Shown one piece after another: positions 1-7,897 of a stretch of DNA of 13,318 nt. Under the pieces are notes generated by a model. That model had not been told where the DNA came from. It saw only the letters and a program-made list of their open reading frames with translations, and ran no database searches. The DNA comes from Candidatus Eiseniibacteriota bacterium (GTDB lineage: Bacteria; Eisenbacteria; RBG-16-71-46; JAGVPR01), in contig JAGVPR010000398.1 in the NCBI GenBank assembly GCA_020052115.1, positions 1-13,318 of the forward strand. The letters run 5' to 3'. Every line of letters starts with the position of its first letter. The stretch's first letter is position 1. Both the position numbers and the translations under genes were made by a program.

Positions 1-839
1 CCGACGGCGGCGTGCTGCGCCGCGCGGGGCACACAGAGGCCGCCGTGGACCTGGCGCGGCTGGCAGGCCTTTATCCGGCGGGAATCCTGTGCGAGATCAT
101 GGATGAAGACGGCACCATGGCCCGTCTCGAGACGCTCAAGAAGACGGCCCGCCGCTTCGATCTGAAGATCATCACCATCCGCGACCTGATCTGTTACCGC
201 CATCAGCACGAACACCTCGTGCGCCGCATCGCGGAGACATCGCTGCCCACGCGCTCCGGCCCGTTCCGGCTCTATCTGTACGAGAGCATGATCGAGGGGG
301 ACCACCACATGGCGCTCGTCGCGGGCGACATCCGCGGCGAGGAGCCGGTGCTCGTGCGCGTCCATTCCCAGTGCTTGACCGGGGATGTTTTCGCCTCCCA
401 GCGCTGCGACTGCGGCGAGCAGGTGGGCCGCGCGCTCGAGGCGATCCAGAAGGCCGGCCGCGGCGTCTTCTTGTACATGCGGCAGGAGGGCCGTGGAATC
501 GGCCTCTCGAACAAGCTCAAGGCGTACGAGCTGCAGGATGCCGGGATGGACACGGTCGAGGCCAACCACCATCTCGGCTTCGCGGCCGATGAACGCGACT
601 ACGGCATCGGCGCGCAGATCCTCGCCGATCTCGGCCTCTCGAGGATCCGTCTCCTGACGAACAATCCGATGAAGCGCGTGGGGCTCGAGGCGTTCGGGCT
701 TGCCATCACCGAGCGCGTGCCGATCCCGGGCACGGTGCACGCTGCGAACCGCCGATACCTACGGACGAAGAAGGACAAGTTGGGGCACCTCCTCGAGCTT
801 CCGCCCGAGGACGGGGCTTCCGGAGGGGAGAGGGGATGA
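1..839 (+). CDS. ribBA: RibBA, bifunctional 3,4-dihydroxy-2-butanone-4-phosphate synthase / GTP cyclohydrolase II (5' partial)
   Basis: Two-domain riboflavin enzyme cut by the left edge; the first whole codon is at base 3 and 278 residues are visible. The GTG at base 12 is an internal Val, because the family motif (GGVLRRAGHTEAAVDL) runs through it, so the true start lies outside. The first ~65 visible residues are the end of the RibB domain (ribulose-5-phosphate to 3,4-dihydroxy-2-butanone 4-phosphate), with CEIMDEDGTMAR. The rest is RibA (GTP to the diaminopyrimidine precursor): the zinc ligands form C-x10-C-D-C, followed by RQEGRGIGL, the DERDYGIGAQIL segment and LLTNNPMK, all intact. Both activities should be cytoplasmic. 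The TGA stop overlaps the ribH start as ATGA, suggesting translational coupling. Identity is very secure; activity of the RibB half cannot be judged because its N-terminal active-site residues are missing from the window. Confidence 0.97.
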   Translation, partial: DGGVLRRAGHTEAAVDLARLAGLYPAGILCEIMDEDGTMARLETLKKTARRFDLKIITIRDLICYRHQHEHLVRRIAETSLPTRSGPFRLYLYESMIEGDHHMALVAGDIRGEEPVLVRVHSQCLTGDVFASQRCDCGEQVGRALEAIQKAGRGVFLYMRQEGRGIGLSNKLKAYELQDAGMDTVEANHHLGFAADERDYGIGAQILADLGLSRIRLLTNNPMKRVGLEAFGLAITERVPIPGTVHAANRRYLRTKKDKLGHLLELPPEDGASGGERG

Positions 840-1315
840 GACGCGAGGTTCGGGCGTCGCTGGACGCCACCGGCAAGAAGTTCGCGTTCGTGGTCAGCCG
901 TTACAGCGGGATCGTCTCCGATCGGCTGGTGGCGGAGGCCGAGGATTGCCTGATTCGCCACGGCGCGCGGGCGGAGGACATTACGGTGTACTGGGTTCCC
1001 GGGGCGTTCGAGATCCCGCTCTTGGCCCAGCGCCTCGCTCAGCAGGGCGCGGCCGACGCCGTCCTGGCTCTCGGGGCGGTGATCCGGGGTGAGACCTCGC
1101 ACCACGAGCTGGTCGGCGGCCAGGTTGCGCGCGGCGTGATGCAGGCGGCGCTCTCGACCGGTGTGCCTGTCATCTTCGGCGTGGTCACCGTGGAGCACCT
1201 GGAGCAGGCGCTCGAGCGGACCGGGGTCAAGGGCACGGGCCGGGGTTGGGACACGGCTCTCTCCGCGATCGAGATGGCCAATCTGACGGTGATCGTCAAG
1301 AAGAAGACGAAGTAG
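836..1315 (+). CDS. ribH: RibH, 6,7-dimethyl-8-ribityllumazine synthase
   Basis: Condenses 5-amino-6-ribitylamino-uracil with the butanone phosphate made by RibB to give the lumazine precursor of riboflavin. The length of 159 residues is normal for the family. Visible family landmarks are VPGAFEIP (about residues 54-61), GAVIRGETSHHE with the catalytic-type His89, FGVVT with Phe114, and ERTGVK with Arg128, which binds phosphate in the family; SAIEMANL closes the fold. The substrate-stacking segment reads SRYSG, where B. subtilis and E. coli have RFN, so Phe becomes Tyr23 and Asn becomes Ser24. The ATG at 836 overlaps the ribBA stop and is preceded by a purine-rich GGAGG at 822-826, which supports this start. 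ribBA-ribH-nusB is a common bacterial order. Confidence 0.97.
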   Translation: MRREVRASLDATGKKFAFVVSRYSGIVSDRLVAEAEDCLIRHGARAEDITVYWVPGAFEIPLLAQRLAQQGAADAVLALGAVIRGETSHHELVGGQVARGVMQAALSTGVPVIFGVVTVEHLEQALERTGVKGTGRGWDTALSAIEMANLTVIVKKKTK

Positions 1316-1321
1316 GCCGCC

Positions 1322-1762
1322 GTGGGCCGTGCGAAGGGTGAGAGGCGACGCGCGCGCGAGTTGGCGTTCCGCCTCCTCTACGAGATGGAGGTGACCGGGG
1401 ACTCGCCTCCGGCGCTCCTGAACGCGGAGGACGTCGAGGCCCCGGCCGCGCCCGGCGTGCGCGCGTACGCATCGGAGCTGATGGCTCTGGTGGCGGAACA
1501 GCGAGAGGAGATTGACGCCGCCCTCTCGCGCCACGCTCGGAACTGGACGATCGAGAGGTTGGCGGCCACGGACCGGGCCGTGTTGCGCCTTGCGATCGCC
1601 GAGCTGCTCTTCCGCCCGGACGTGCCGGCGCGGGTCGTGATGGACGAGGCGATCGAGATCGCGAGGCGCTTCGGCAATCGCGAGTCCGGCGGATTCGTCA
1701 ACGGCGTGCTCGACGGGGTCTGGCGGGAGAACGAGGAGCCATCGAAGGCCGAGGGAGCTTGA
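1322..1762 (+). CDS. nusB: NusB, transcription antitermination factor
   Basis: Small all-helical RNA-binding protein that acts with NusE (ribosomal protein S10) on boxA RNA in rRNA antitermination. The 146 residues are a normal length. Seen in the sequence: an N-terminal RRRARELAFRLLYEME arginine-rich helix, the W-T-I-E-R-L...DRAVLRLAIAELL core (about residues 75-100), VPARVVMDEAIEIARRFG, and the closing FVNGVLDGV motif, all diagnostic. The start is GTG at 1322, six bases after the ribH stop; the next ATG (around 1384) would delete the conserved arginine-rich helix. The ribosome binding site is weak, so translation may depend on coupling to ribH. The adjacent riboflavin genes are its usual neighbours in many phyla. 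Confidence 0.95.
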   Translation: MGRAKGERRRARELAFRLLYEMEVTGDSPPALLNAEDVEAPAAPGVRAYASELMALVAEQREEIDAALSRHARNWTIERLAATDRAVLRLAIAELLFRPDVPARVVMDEAIEIARRFGNRESGGFVNGVLDGVWRENEEPSKAEGA

Positions 1763-1769
1763 GGACGGC

Positions 1770-2495
1770 ATGCGAATCGCGATCTTGTCCGACATTCACT
1801 CGAATCTCGAAGCGCTCGAGGCGGCGCTCGCGGCCAGCGACAGCCTGGGCGCGGACGCCGTTCATTGCCTCGGCGACATCGTCGGCTACGGCGCCAGCCC
1901 GAACGAATGCGTTCAGCTGATCCGCGAGCGGGCAGTCGTCTGCCTGGCGGGCAATCACGACCACGCGGCTGTGAACCTGCTGGACGCCGGCGGCTTCAAC
2001 GAGGATGCGCGGCGTGCGGTTTCCTGGACGGCGCACGCCCTCACGTCGGACAGCGTGTCGTATCTTCGCGCTCTGCCGATGACCCATCTGGTCCGCGACG
2101 TGCTCTATGTCCACGCCGCGCCCAGCGAGCCGGAGGCCTGGGACTACATCCTCCGCATTGACGACGCGCGGTACGAGTTCGACCAGGCGACGGCCCGCCT
2201 CTGCTTCTTCGGCCACACGCACCGGCAGGTGGCGTACGAGGCCCGCGACGGCCACGTCGGCCTCGTGGGCCGCCCCGAATTCTCCGCCGCCGACGGGGCT
2301 CGCTATCTCGTCAACGTCGGAAGCGTCGGCCAGCCGAGGGACGGGGACCCGCGCGCGGCGTTCACCCTCTATTCCGAGGAGGAGGAGTCGGTGCGGTTCG
2401 TGCGCGTGGAATACGACATCGAGAAGGCGGCGCGGCGGATCGCGGAAGCCGGCCTTCCGGAACTGCTGGCCCTCCGCCTCCATCTCGGACGCTAG
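1770..2495 (+). CDS. Calcineurin-like metallophosphoesterase (YfcE/MJ0936-like)
   Basis: Cytoplasmic dinuclear-metal phosphoesterase of the Metallophos_2 type, 241 residues. Metal-binding motifs appear in the expected order: SDIHSN (Asp8, His10), GDIVGYG (Asp36), GNHDH (Asn62, His63), VHAAP (His115) and FGHTH (His149, His151). The family usually has HGSP in the fourth position, here HAAP. A DIVGYG-x-PNEC segment is characteristic of a subgroup commonly annotated only as 'metallophosphoesterase family protein'. The substrate is unknown; family members act on phosphodiesters or phosphoproteins in vitro, and the sequence does not discriminate. The ATG at 1770 follows nusB by seven bases with GAGG just upstream. 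It sits between the housekeeping genes and the glycan block, so a role in either is speculative. Confidence 0.9.
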   Translation: MRIAILSDIHSNLEALEAALAASDSLGADAVHCLGDIVGYGASPNECVQLIRERAVVCLAGNHDHAAVNLLDAGGFNEDARRAVSWTAHALTSDSVSYLRALPMTHLVRDVLYVHAAPSEPEAWDYILRIDDARYEFDQATARLCFFGHTHRQVAYEARDGHVGLVGRPEFSAADGARYLVNVGSVGQPRDGDPRAAFTLYSEEEESVRFVRVEYDIEKAARRIAEAGLPELLALRLHLGR

Positions 2496-2510
2496 AGGAC
2501 AGAGCCCCAC

Positions 2511-3290
2511 GTGACCGTCAGGGCCTCGACACGCGAGCACTGGGAACGCTACTGGGCGAACCTCCCCGAACTCGACGACGTGTACACGAACGAGGACCGG
2601 GTCGTGGCGCAGCTCCTCGACCTCGAGCCGGCCGGAAAGCGCGTGCTCGAGGTCGGCGCGGGATCCGGGCGCGACTCGATCGTCCTCGACCGCGCCGGCG
2701 CGCGCGTCGTCGTCCTGGACTACTCGCCTTCATCGCTCCTTGTGACGCGCCGTGTCGCCGAAGCGGCGTCCGCCGACTTGCTCCTCGTTCGAGGGGACGG
2801 CACGTGCATGCCGTTTCGACAAGGGGCGTTCGACATCGTCTTCCATCAAGGGCTGCTGGAGCACTTCCGGGACCCGATGCCGCTGCTTCTAGAGAACCGC
2901 CGCGTCCTCTCCCCGGGCGGCCACTTGCTGGTGGATGTGCCGCAGGCGGTGCATCCGTACACGGTCGCGAAGAAGATCATGATCCTGCTCGGCCGCTGGT
3001 TCGCCGGGTGGGAGACGCAGTTCACGGTGCGCCGTCTGGAGGGGCTTCTCGAGCAGAGCGGCTTTCGGGTCGTGGGCGCCTACGGCGACTGGATGGTACC
3101 CGGCTTCTTCTACCGCTCGCTTCGCTACGGCCTGCGGCGCTTCGGCTGGGTGCTGCCGAAGTACCCGCGGGGCGTCCCGCCCTTCTCCTGGATCTCGCGG
3201 TTCGCGCGCGAGAGGTTCCGCCGCACGCGCCTCGCGTTCTACACGTTCGCGATGATCGGTGCCGTGGGGCGGAAGCCGGGGGAGGGATGA
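2511..3290 (+). CDS. Class I SAM-dependent methyltransferase
   Basis: Soluble methyltransferase of 259 residues, Rossmann type. Motif I is VLEVGAGSGRDS (about residues 45-56), the ribose-binding acidic residue at the end of strand 2 is Asp70 (VVLDYSPSSL), and the later GDGTCMPF...AFDIVFHQGLLEHF segment matches motifs II and III of the UbiE-like group. The C-terminal third (about 185-259) is rich in aromatic and arginine residues and is probably the acceptor region; I do not recognise it. Start is GTG at 2511, 15 bases after the previous stop, the widest gap in the window. The stop overlaps the next gene, a glycosyltransferase, so a glycan or lipid-linked acceptor is the likeliest substrate (inference from context). 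Methylation of a quinone or small molecule cannot be excluded. Confidence 0.88.
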   Translation: MTVRASTREHWERYWANLPELDDVYTNEDRVVAQLLDLEPAGKRVLEVGAGSGRDSIVLDRAGARVVVLDYSPSSLLVTRRVAEAASADLLLVRGDGTCMPFRQGAFDIVFHQGLLEHFRDPMPLLLENRRVLSPGGHLLVDVPQAVHPYTVAKKIMILLGRWFAGWETQFTVRRLEGLLEQSGFRVVGAYGDWMVPGFFYRSLRYGLRRFGWVLPKYPRGVPPFSWISRFARERFRRTRLAFYTFAMIGAVGRKPGEG

Positions 3291-4444
3291 TGGCGCTGCG
3301 GATTCTCGTGGTGAGCTATCGCGACATGCGGCATCCGGAGGCCGGGGGCGCCGAGGTCATCGTCCACGAGATCTTCCGGCGGCTCGTGCGGCGCGGGCAC
3401 GACGTCCACTTCCTCACGGGCGGCTTTCACGCGGGGGCGGCCGAGGAGGAGATGGAGGGCTATCGCGTGCACCGGGTGGGCCGGGCCCCCACGTTTGCGC
3501 TCCTGGCGCCGCTCCTCTACCGCCGGAAGCTCCAGCGCGAACGGTTCGACGTACTCTTCGAGGATCTCAACAAGATCCCGCTTCTCACCCCGCTCTGGGA
3601 CCGGAGGGTTCCCGTGCTCGCCAACGTGCCGCATCTGTTCGGGACGACGGTCTTTGACCAGGCGAGCCTCCCGGTGGCAGGATGCGTCTGGCTGAGCGAA
3701 CGGACGATCCCGCGGGTGTACGGGCGGGCTCCGTTCGCCGTCCTCTCGGAGAGCACGCGCGAGGACCTCGCGGCCCGCGGGATCCCGCGGGAGCATCTGC
3801 GCGTCATCCGGAGCGGAATTGATCACGGCCTGTACACCGCTCCGGAGAGGCGGGAGCCGCCGAGCCCGGTGATGACGTACCTGGGCCGGCTCAAGAGGTA
3901 CAAGCGGATCGAGTACCCGATCCTCGCACTGCCGGAGATCCGAAAGCGCGTGCCGGACGCGGAGTACTGGATCGTCGGCGAGGGCGACTTTCTGGAGCCG
4001 CTCCGCCGCATCGCCGAGCGAGCCGGCGTGTCCGGCGCCGTACGCTTCCTGGGATATCGCGGCGGGCGCGAGAAGCTCGAGACCCTCCATGCCACCCGGG
4101 CGCTGCTCTACACGTCGCCGAAGGAGGGGTGGGGTCTGTCGGTGATCGAGGCGAACGCTTGCGGGGTCCCCGTGGTGGCGAGCAACTCGCCGGGACTCTG
4201 CGAATCGGTGCGCGACGGCGAGACCGGCTTCCTCGTCCCGCACGGGGATCTGAAGGCGCTTGCGGAGGCGTCCGTGCGCCTGCTTTCCGACGACGCGCTC
4301 TGGCAGCGGATGAGTGAGGCGGGGATCCGGTGGGCGCGCCGATTCGACTGGGAGAATGCGACGTCGGAGATGGAGGCCTATCTCATGGAGACGGCGGAGT
4401 CCGCGGTGAAGGCTGCCGGCGGGGCGGGGCGGGAGGAGCGATGA
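3287..4444 (+). CDS. Family 4 (GT-B) glycosyltransferase
   Basis: Retaining cytoplasmic glycosyltransferase of 385 residues with a two-Rossmann GT-B fold. The N-terminal acceptor domain opens with ILVVSYRDM...PEAGGAEV, the glycine-rich loop typical of GT4. The C-terminal donor domain shows YLGRLKRYKRIEYPI, then the EX7E-type motif E280-GWGLSVI-E288 and CGVPVVASNSPGL, as in many capsule and O-antigen glycosyltransferases. Donor and linkage cannot be told from sequence. ATG 3287 overlaps the methyltransferase stop (ATGATG; a second ATG at 3290 is possible) and lies just after GGGGGAGGG. An upstream open frame extending back to 2804 is only the alternative frame of the methyltransferase gene. 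It ends in an ATGA overlap with the DUF2723 gene. Confidence 0.92.
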   Translation: MMALRILVVSYRDMRHPEAGGAEVIVHEIFRRLVRRGHDVHFLTGGFHAGAAEEEMEGYRVHRVGRAPTFALLAPLLYRRKLQRERFDVLFEDLNKIPLLTPLWDRRVPVLANVPHLFGTTVFDQASLPVAGCVWLSERTIPRVYGRAPFAVLSESTREDLAARGIPREHLRVIRSGIDHGLYTAPERREPPSPVMTYLGRLKRYKRIEYPILALPEIRKRVPDAEYWIVGEGDFLEPLRRIAERAGVSGAVRFLGYRGGREKLETLHATRALLYTSPKEGWGLSVIEANACGVPVVASNSPGLCESVRDGETGFLVPHGDLKALAEASVRLLSDDALWQRMSEAGIRWARRFDWENATSEMEAYLMETAESAVKAAGGAGREER

Positions 4445-6945
4445 ACGAGCGACGCGCGATCACGCTGGGGGCCGCTCTCGCCGGACTCGTCCCGCTCATC
4501 GTGTATGCGATGACGGTGCAGCGGACGGTACCGTTCTGGGACAGCGGCGAGTTCATAGCGACGGCGCACGTCCTGGGGATCCCCCATCCGCCGGGCACGC
4601 CGTTCTTCGTCCTGATCGGACGTCTCTGGTCGCTCCTGCCGGTGGCGCCGACCGCCCTCGAGGTGAACTTCCTGTCATCCATCGCGTCGGTAGCCGCGGT
4701 CGTGTTCACGTACTTGCTCACCACGACGTTCATCTCCTATTGGTTCTACGGCGCGCCCGGGGACCGCCGCCGCGCGGCCGCGCCCGGAGGCGCGCCGGCC
4801 ACGATGGAGACGGCGATCCAGGTGGGCGCCGGGCTCGTCGCGGCGTACTTCACGGCCTTCTCGTACACCTTCTGGAACAACGCGGTCGAGGCCGAGGTGT
4901 ACGCGATGTCGAGCGCCATCATGAGCGGGACCGCGTGGCTGACGCTGCGGTGGTGGGAGCGGAGTCAGGAGCCGGGAAGCGACAACATCCTGCTCGTCAT
5001 CGTCTACATCCTGTCGCTCTCGATCGGCATCCACCTGGGCAGCTTCCTCGTCGCGCCGGCGCTCTTCCTGTTCGTGATCGTCGTGGACTGGCGCCGGCTT
5101 CTCTCCGGAAGGGAGCTGGCGGCCGCGCTGGTCCTCCTCGGAGCGATCGCCCTTTTCGCGATCTTGCGGGCCGCGGGGTCGAGCCTCCAGGCGAGCCTGG
5201 CGATCTCTCTCGCCGGGGCCGCCCTCGTGACGGCCTTCCGGTGGAAGAAGCTCCTGCACCGGAACCTCGTCGCCTGGTTCGGCATCCTCTTCGTGCTTGG
5301 CCTGAGCGTCCACTTCTACCTCCTCATCCGGTCTCGTCTCCATCCTTCGATCAACGAAGCCGATCCGTCGAACTGGAAGGATCTCTGGCTCGTCGTCACG
5401 CGCGACCAGTACAAGCCCGGCAGCCCGTTCGAGCGCCGCGCGCCTTGGTGGTACCAGATCAATCACATGTACCTTCGCTACCTGTCGCAGCAGTTCGTGC
5501 TGGGAGACTGGCTCGGCTTCGTCGGCCGGTTCGTTCCTCTGTTCCTCGGGATGCTGGGGGCGCTGGCGCACTGGCTGCGGGAGAAGAAGGGGTTCTTCTT
5601 CCAGTTCATGCTCTACTTCTGGACGGGGATCTTCCTCATCTTCTACCTCAACTTCAAAGAGGGCGAGGTCCGGGAGCGCGACTACTTCTTCGTCATGTCG
5701 TTCCACTTCTTCGCGATCTGGATCGGGATGGGCGTGGCGGATCTGGCGCTCCGGCTGCGCGAGCTGGTTCGGCCCGCGCGCGTCGCGACGGCGGCCATTC
5801 TCGCCCTCGGCGTGCTCGTGAGCCTTCTGCCGCTCGCGCACCAGTACTTCGCGCACGACAGGAGCGGCAACTGGGTCGCATACGGGTACGGGCACAACAT
5901 GCTCGTCGGCCTGCCGGAGGATGCGATCCTATTGACGAACGGCGACAACGACACGTTCCCGCTCTGGTACATCCAGGAGGTCGAGAACTTCCGGAAGGAC
6001 GTGCGCGTCGTGAACCTGAGCCTGCTCAACACGACGTGGTATCTGCGGCAGATCAGGGATATCGAGCCGCGCGTTCCGATCACGTGGGACGACGCGCAGA
6101 TCGAAGGCGTCAAGCCGATCCGCCAGGTGACGCCAGGCATGACGGAGCCTTACGCCATTCCTCAGCGCGACCGCGTGACCGGTCAGGTCCTCCTGCTCAA
6201 GGACCTCGCGGTCATGCACATCATCCAGCAGAACGAATGGAAGCGCCCGCTCTACATCGCCGTGACCGTGCCGGATCAGATGGGCCTGGAGAAGCAGCTC
6301 CAGATGGAAGGGCTCGTCTTCCGCGTCCACCCGCAGCCGCCCGGCGACATGGTGAACGAGACCGTGGCGCTCGAGATGATGGATCGCAAGTACGACTACC
6401 GCGGCCTGCTGGATCGCGACGGTTTCTATGACCGCTCGATCTACAAGGACGAGAACGAGCAGCGGCTCTGCCAGAACTACGCCGCCGCCCGCGTGCGGCT
6501 CGCCTACCAGTACGCCAGGGCGGGGGACATCCAGCGTTCGCTGGACCAGATGGAGTCGGCGGCGAAGATCTCGACCGACTTCCCGGGCGTTCTCGACTAC
6601 CTGGGCGGGCTCTACCGCGAGGCGGAGGACCTGGCGCGCGGTGAGAGTTTCATGCAGCAGCTCATGCAGCGTCAAGGGAGAAGCCCGTTCCTCATTCGCT
6701 ACACCGCCGACATGCAGGCGGAGAGCGGCCGCTACGGCGAGGCGATCGAGCTCTATCGCGAGGCGATCGGGCTCGACCCGGATCTGCGCGACGGCTACTG
6801 GAACCTCTTCCTCACCCTCTGGGAATCGGGGAAGCGGCAGGAGGGGCTGGACGTGCTCGACGACTGGCTCAAGCGACGGCCGGACGACAGCGAGGTCCGG
6901 CGCTACCGCGACGCCTTCCACGACTCGCTCGCGAAGAGGGGTTAG
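4441..6945 (+). CDS. DUF2723 (TMEM260-like) polytopic membrane protein with C-terminal TPR repeats, putative GT-C glycosyltransferase
   Basis: Large protein of 834 residues. Residues 1-470 contain about ten hydrophobic segments, for example about 8-26, 78-100, 125-142, 183-215, 226-243, 278-297, 362-378, 389-404, 416-434 and 446-466. The first outer loop carries WDSGEF (Asp34, Glu37) followed by IPHPPGTPFF, the hallmark of DUF2723; FWNNAVEAEVYAM and VRERDYFFVMSFHFF also match the family. Residues ~490-540 include NGDNDTFPLWYIQEV and NLSLLNTTWYLRQI, a conserved post-membrane domain. Residues ~680-825 form three or so TPR-like helical hairpins (GRYGEAIELYREAIGLDP is the clearest). The animal homologue TMEM260 is a protein O-mannosyltransferase; the acidic first loop fits a GT-C enzyme using a polyprenyl-phosphate sugar. 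Function here is inferred. Start ATG 4441 overlaps the GT4 stop and follows GGAGGA at 4432-4437. Confidence 0.9.
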   Translation: MNERRAITLGAALAGLVPLIVYAMTVQRTVPFWDSGEFIATAHVLGIPHPPGTPFFVLIGRLWSLLPVAPTALEVNFLSSIASVAAVVFTYLLTTTFISYWFYGAPGDRRRAAAPGGAPATMETAIQVGAGLVAAYFTAFSYTFWNNAVEAEVYAMSSAIMSGTAWLTLRWWERSQEPGSDNILLVIVYILSLSIGIHLGSFLVAPALFLFVIVVDWRRLLSGRELAAALVLLGAIALFAILRAAGSSLQASLAISLAGAALVTAFRWKKLLHRNLVAWFGILFVLGLSVHFYLLIRSRLHPSINEADPSNWKDLWLVVTRDQYKPGSPFERRAPWWYQINHMYLRYLSQQFVLGDWLGFVGRFVPLFLGMLGALAHWLREKKGFFFQFMLYFWTGIFLIFYLNFKEGEVRERDYFFVMSFHFFAIWIGMGVADLALRLRELVRPARVATAAILALGVLVSLLPLAHQYFAHDRSGNWVAYGYGHNMLVGLPEDAILLTNGDNDTFPLWYIQEVENFRKDVRVVNLSLLNTTWYLRQIRDIEPRVPITWDDAQIEGVKPIRQVTPGMTEPYAIPQRDRVTGQVLLLKDLAVMHIIQQNEWKRPLYIAVTVPDQMGLEKQLQMEGLVFRVHPQPPGDMVNETVALEMMDRKYDYRGLLDRDGFYDRSIYKDENEQRLCQNYAAARVRLAYQYARAGDIQRSLDQMESAAKISTDFPGVLDYLGGLYREAEDLARGESFMQQLMQRQGRSPFLIRYTADMQAESGRYGEAIELYREAIGLDPDLRDGYWNLFLTLWESGKRQEGLDVLDDWLKRRPDDSEVRRYRDAFHDSLAKRG

Positions 6946-6949
6946 GCCT

Positions 6950-7897
6950 GTGCGCGCCGTCGTGACCGGGGTCGCGGGTTTCATCGGGTCGCATCTTGCC
7001 GACCGGCTGCTCGCCGCCGGCCACGAAGTGGTCGGGGTGGATGCGTTCACGTCTACTTATGACCTCTCCCAGAAGCGCCGAAGTATCGAGGGGGCCCTGG
7101 GCCGGCCGGGATTCCGGCTCGTGGAGGCCGATCTGCGCTCGGCGCCGCTGCCGCCGCTTCTCGAAGGGGCGGAGGTCGTGTTCCATCAGGCGGCCACGGC
7201 GGGGGTGCGCGCCTCTTGGGGTGCGGAGTTCGACGGCTACACGGCGAACAACGTGAATGCGACGCAGCGGCTCCTCGAGGCATGTCGCGGGAGCGGGATC
7301 CGCCGGTTCGTCTATGCATCCTCGTCGTCCATCTACGGCGAATCCGAGACGCTCCCGACGTCCGAGGACGCGTTGCCGCGGCCGATCTCGCCCTACGGCG
7401 TGACGAAGCTCGCCGGGGAGCACCTGGCGCGGCTGTACTGGGTGCAGCACCGGGTGCCGACGGTTTCGCTCCGCTACTTCACGGTGGTCGGGCCGCGGCA
7501 GCGCCCCGACATGGCGTTCCACAGGTTCGCGCGGGCGATGCTGGAAGGCCGGCCGATCACCGTGTACGGCGACGGCGAGCAGACGCGCGATTTTACGTTC
7601 GTCGGCGATGCGGTCGAGGCGAACGTGCTCGCGGCCGAGCGCGGGGAGAACGGAGCGGTGTACAACATCGGAGGCGGGGGCCGGGTGAGCGTGAGGCAGG
7701 CGATCGCCGATCTCGAGGAGATCCTCGAGGTGAGGGCGCGTGTCGAGAACGCGCCGCCGCAGCACGGCGATCCACGCCACACCGGCGCCGACGTGAGCCG
7801 CGCGCGCGACCAGCTGGGCTACGCGCCGCGAACGCCGTTGCGGGAAGCCCTTCGACAGGAGGCCCAATGGCTGAAGGCATTCCTCGGCCGGTCCTGA
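6950..7897 (+). CDS. NAD-dependent sugar-nucleotide epimerase, extended SDR (UDP-glucose/UDP-glucuronate 4-epimerase-like)
   Basis: Cytoplasmic extended short-chain dehydrogenase of 315 residues. The NAD-binding loop is TGVAGFIGSHL (residues 6-16) with Asp31 ending strand 2. ASSSSIYG (123-130) gives the active-site serine, and SPYGVTK supplies the catalytic Tyr149 and Lys153. RYFTVVGPRQRPDMAFHRF and TVYGDGEQTRDFTFVGD resemble the nucleotide-sugar domain of UDP-hexose and UDP-hexuronate 4-epimerases; a dehydratase is less likely but not excluded. Start is GTG 6950, four bases after the DUF2723 stop; the in-frame GTG at 6962 would cut the first beta strand. The last 31 bases overlap the next gene. 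A UDP-glucuronate decarboxylase lies two genes on, so UDP-glucuronate or UDP-xylose/arabinose could be the substrate (inference). Confidence 0.85.
   Translation: MRAVVTGVAGFIGSHLADRLLAAGHEVVGVDAFTSTYDLSQKRRSIEGALGRPGFRLVEADLRSAPLPPLLEGAEVVFHQAATAGVRASWGAEFDGYTANNVNATQRLLEACRGSGIRRFVYASSSSIYGESETLPTSEDALPRPISPYGVTKLAGEHLARLYWVQHRVPTVSLRYFTVVGPRQRPDMAFHRFARAMLEGRPITVYGDGEQTRDFTFVGDAVEANVLAAERGENGAVYNIGGGGRVSVRQAIADLEEILEVRARVENAPPQHGDPRHTGADVSRARDQLGYAPRTPLREALRQEAQWLKAFLGRS
7857..7862 (+). promoter_or_regulatory. Shine-Dalgarno site inside the epimerase gene, fixes the start of the downstream GT2
   Basis: A perfect AGGAGG lies within the last codons of the epimerase gene, four bases before ATG 7867. 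It supports initiation at that ATG and therefore a 31-base coding overlap rather than a later start. It is the best ribosome binding site among the internal junctions. Confidence 0.7.

Noticed and set aside
1..120. FMN riboswitch expected for riboflavin genes
   Set aside because: The window starts inside ribBA, so its leader is not visible, and no such element is found further on.
599..1795. 398-codon open frame on the minus strand across ribBA, ribH and nusB
   Set aside because: It lies antisense to three clearly conserved genes, has an Arg/His/Pro-rich composition and no recognisable domain; it is a typical GC-rich shadow.
1316..2510. Possible terminator or promoter between nusB, the phosphoesterase and the methyltransferase
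   Set aside because: The gaps are only 6, 7 and 15 bases, with no inverted repeat followed by a T run and no room for a promoter.
2804..3286. Long upstream extension of the GT4 open frame
   Set aside because: It overlaps the methyltransferase in another frame and is low-complexity Arg/Ala/Gly; the conserved GT4 domain begins right after ATG 3287.
4675..5895. 406-codon minus-strand open frame within the DUF2723 gene
   Set aside because: Composition is dominated by Arg, Glu, Asp and Pro, mirroring the hydrophobic codons of the membrane gene on the other strand; no motif and no independent ribosome binding site.
5929..7050. 373-codon minus-strand open frame spanning the DUF2723/epimerase junction
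   Set aside because: It is antisense to well-conserved motifs in both genes and crosses their boundary; no family resemblance.
7216..7866. Upstream extension of the ArnC-like GT2 frame through the epimerase gene
   Set aside because: The epimerase frame carries real motifs here, and a perfect AGGAGG marks ATG 7867 as the start.
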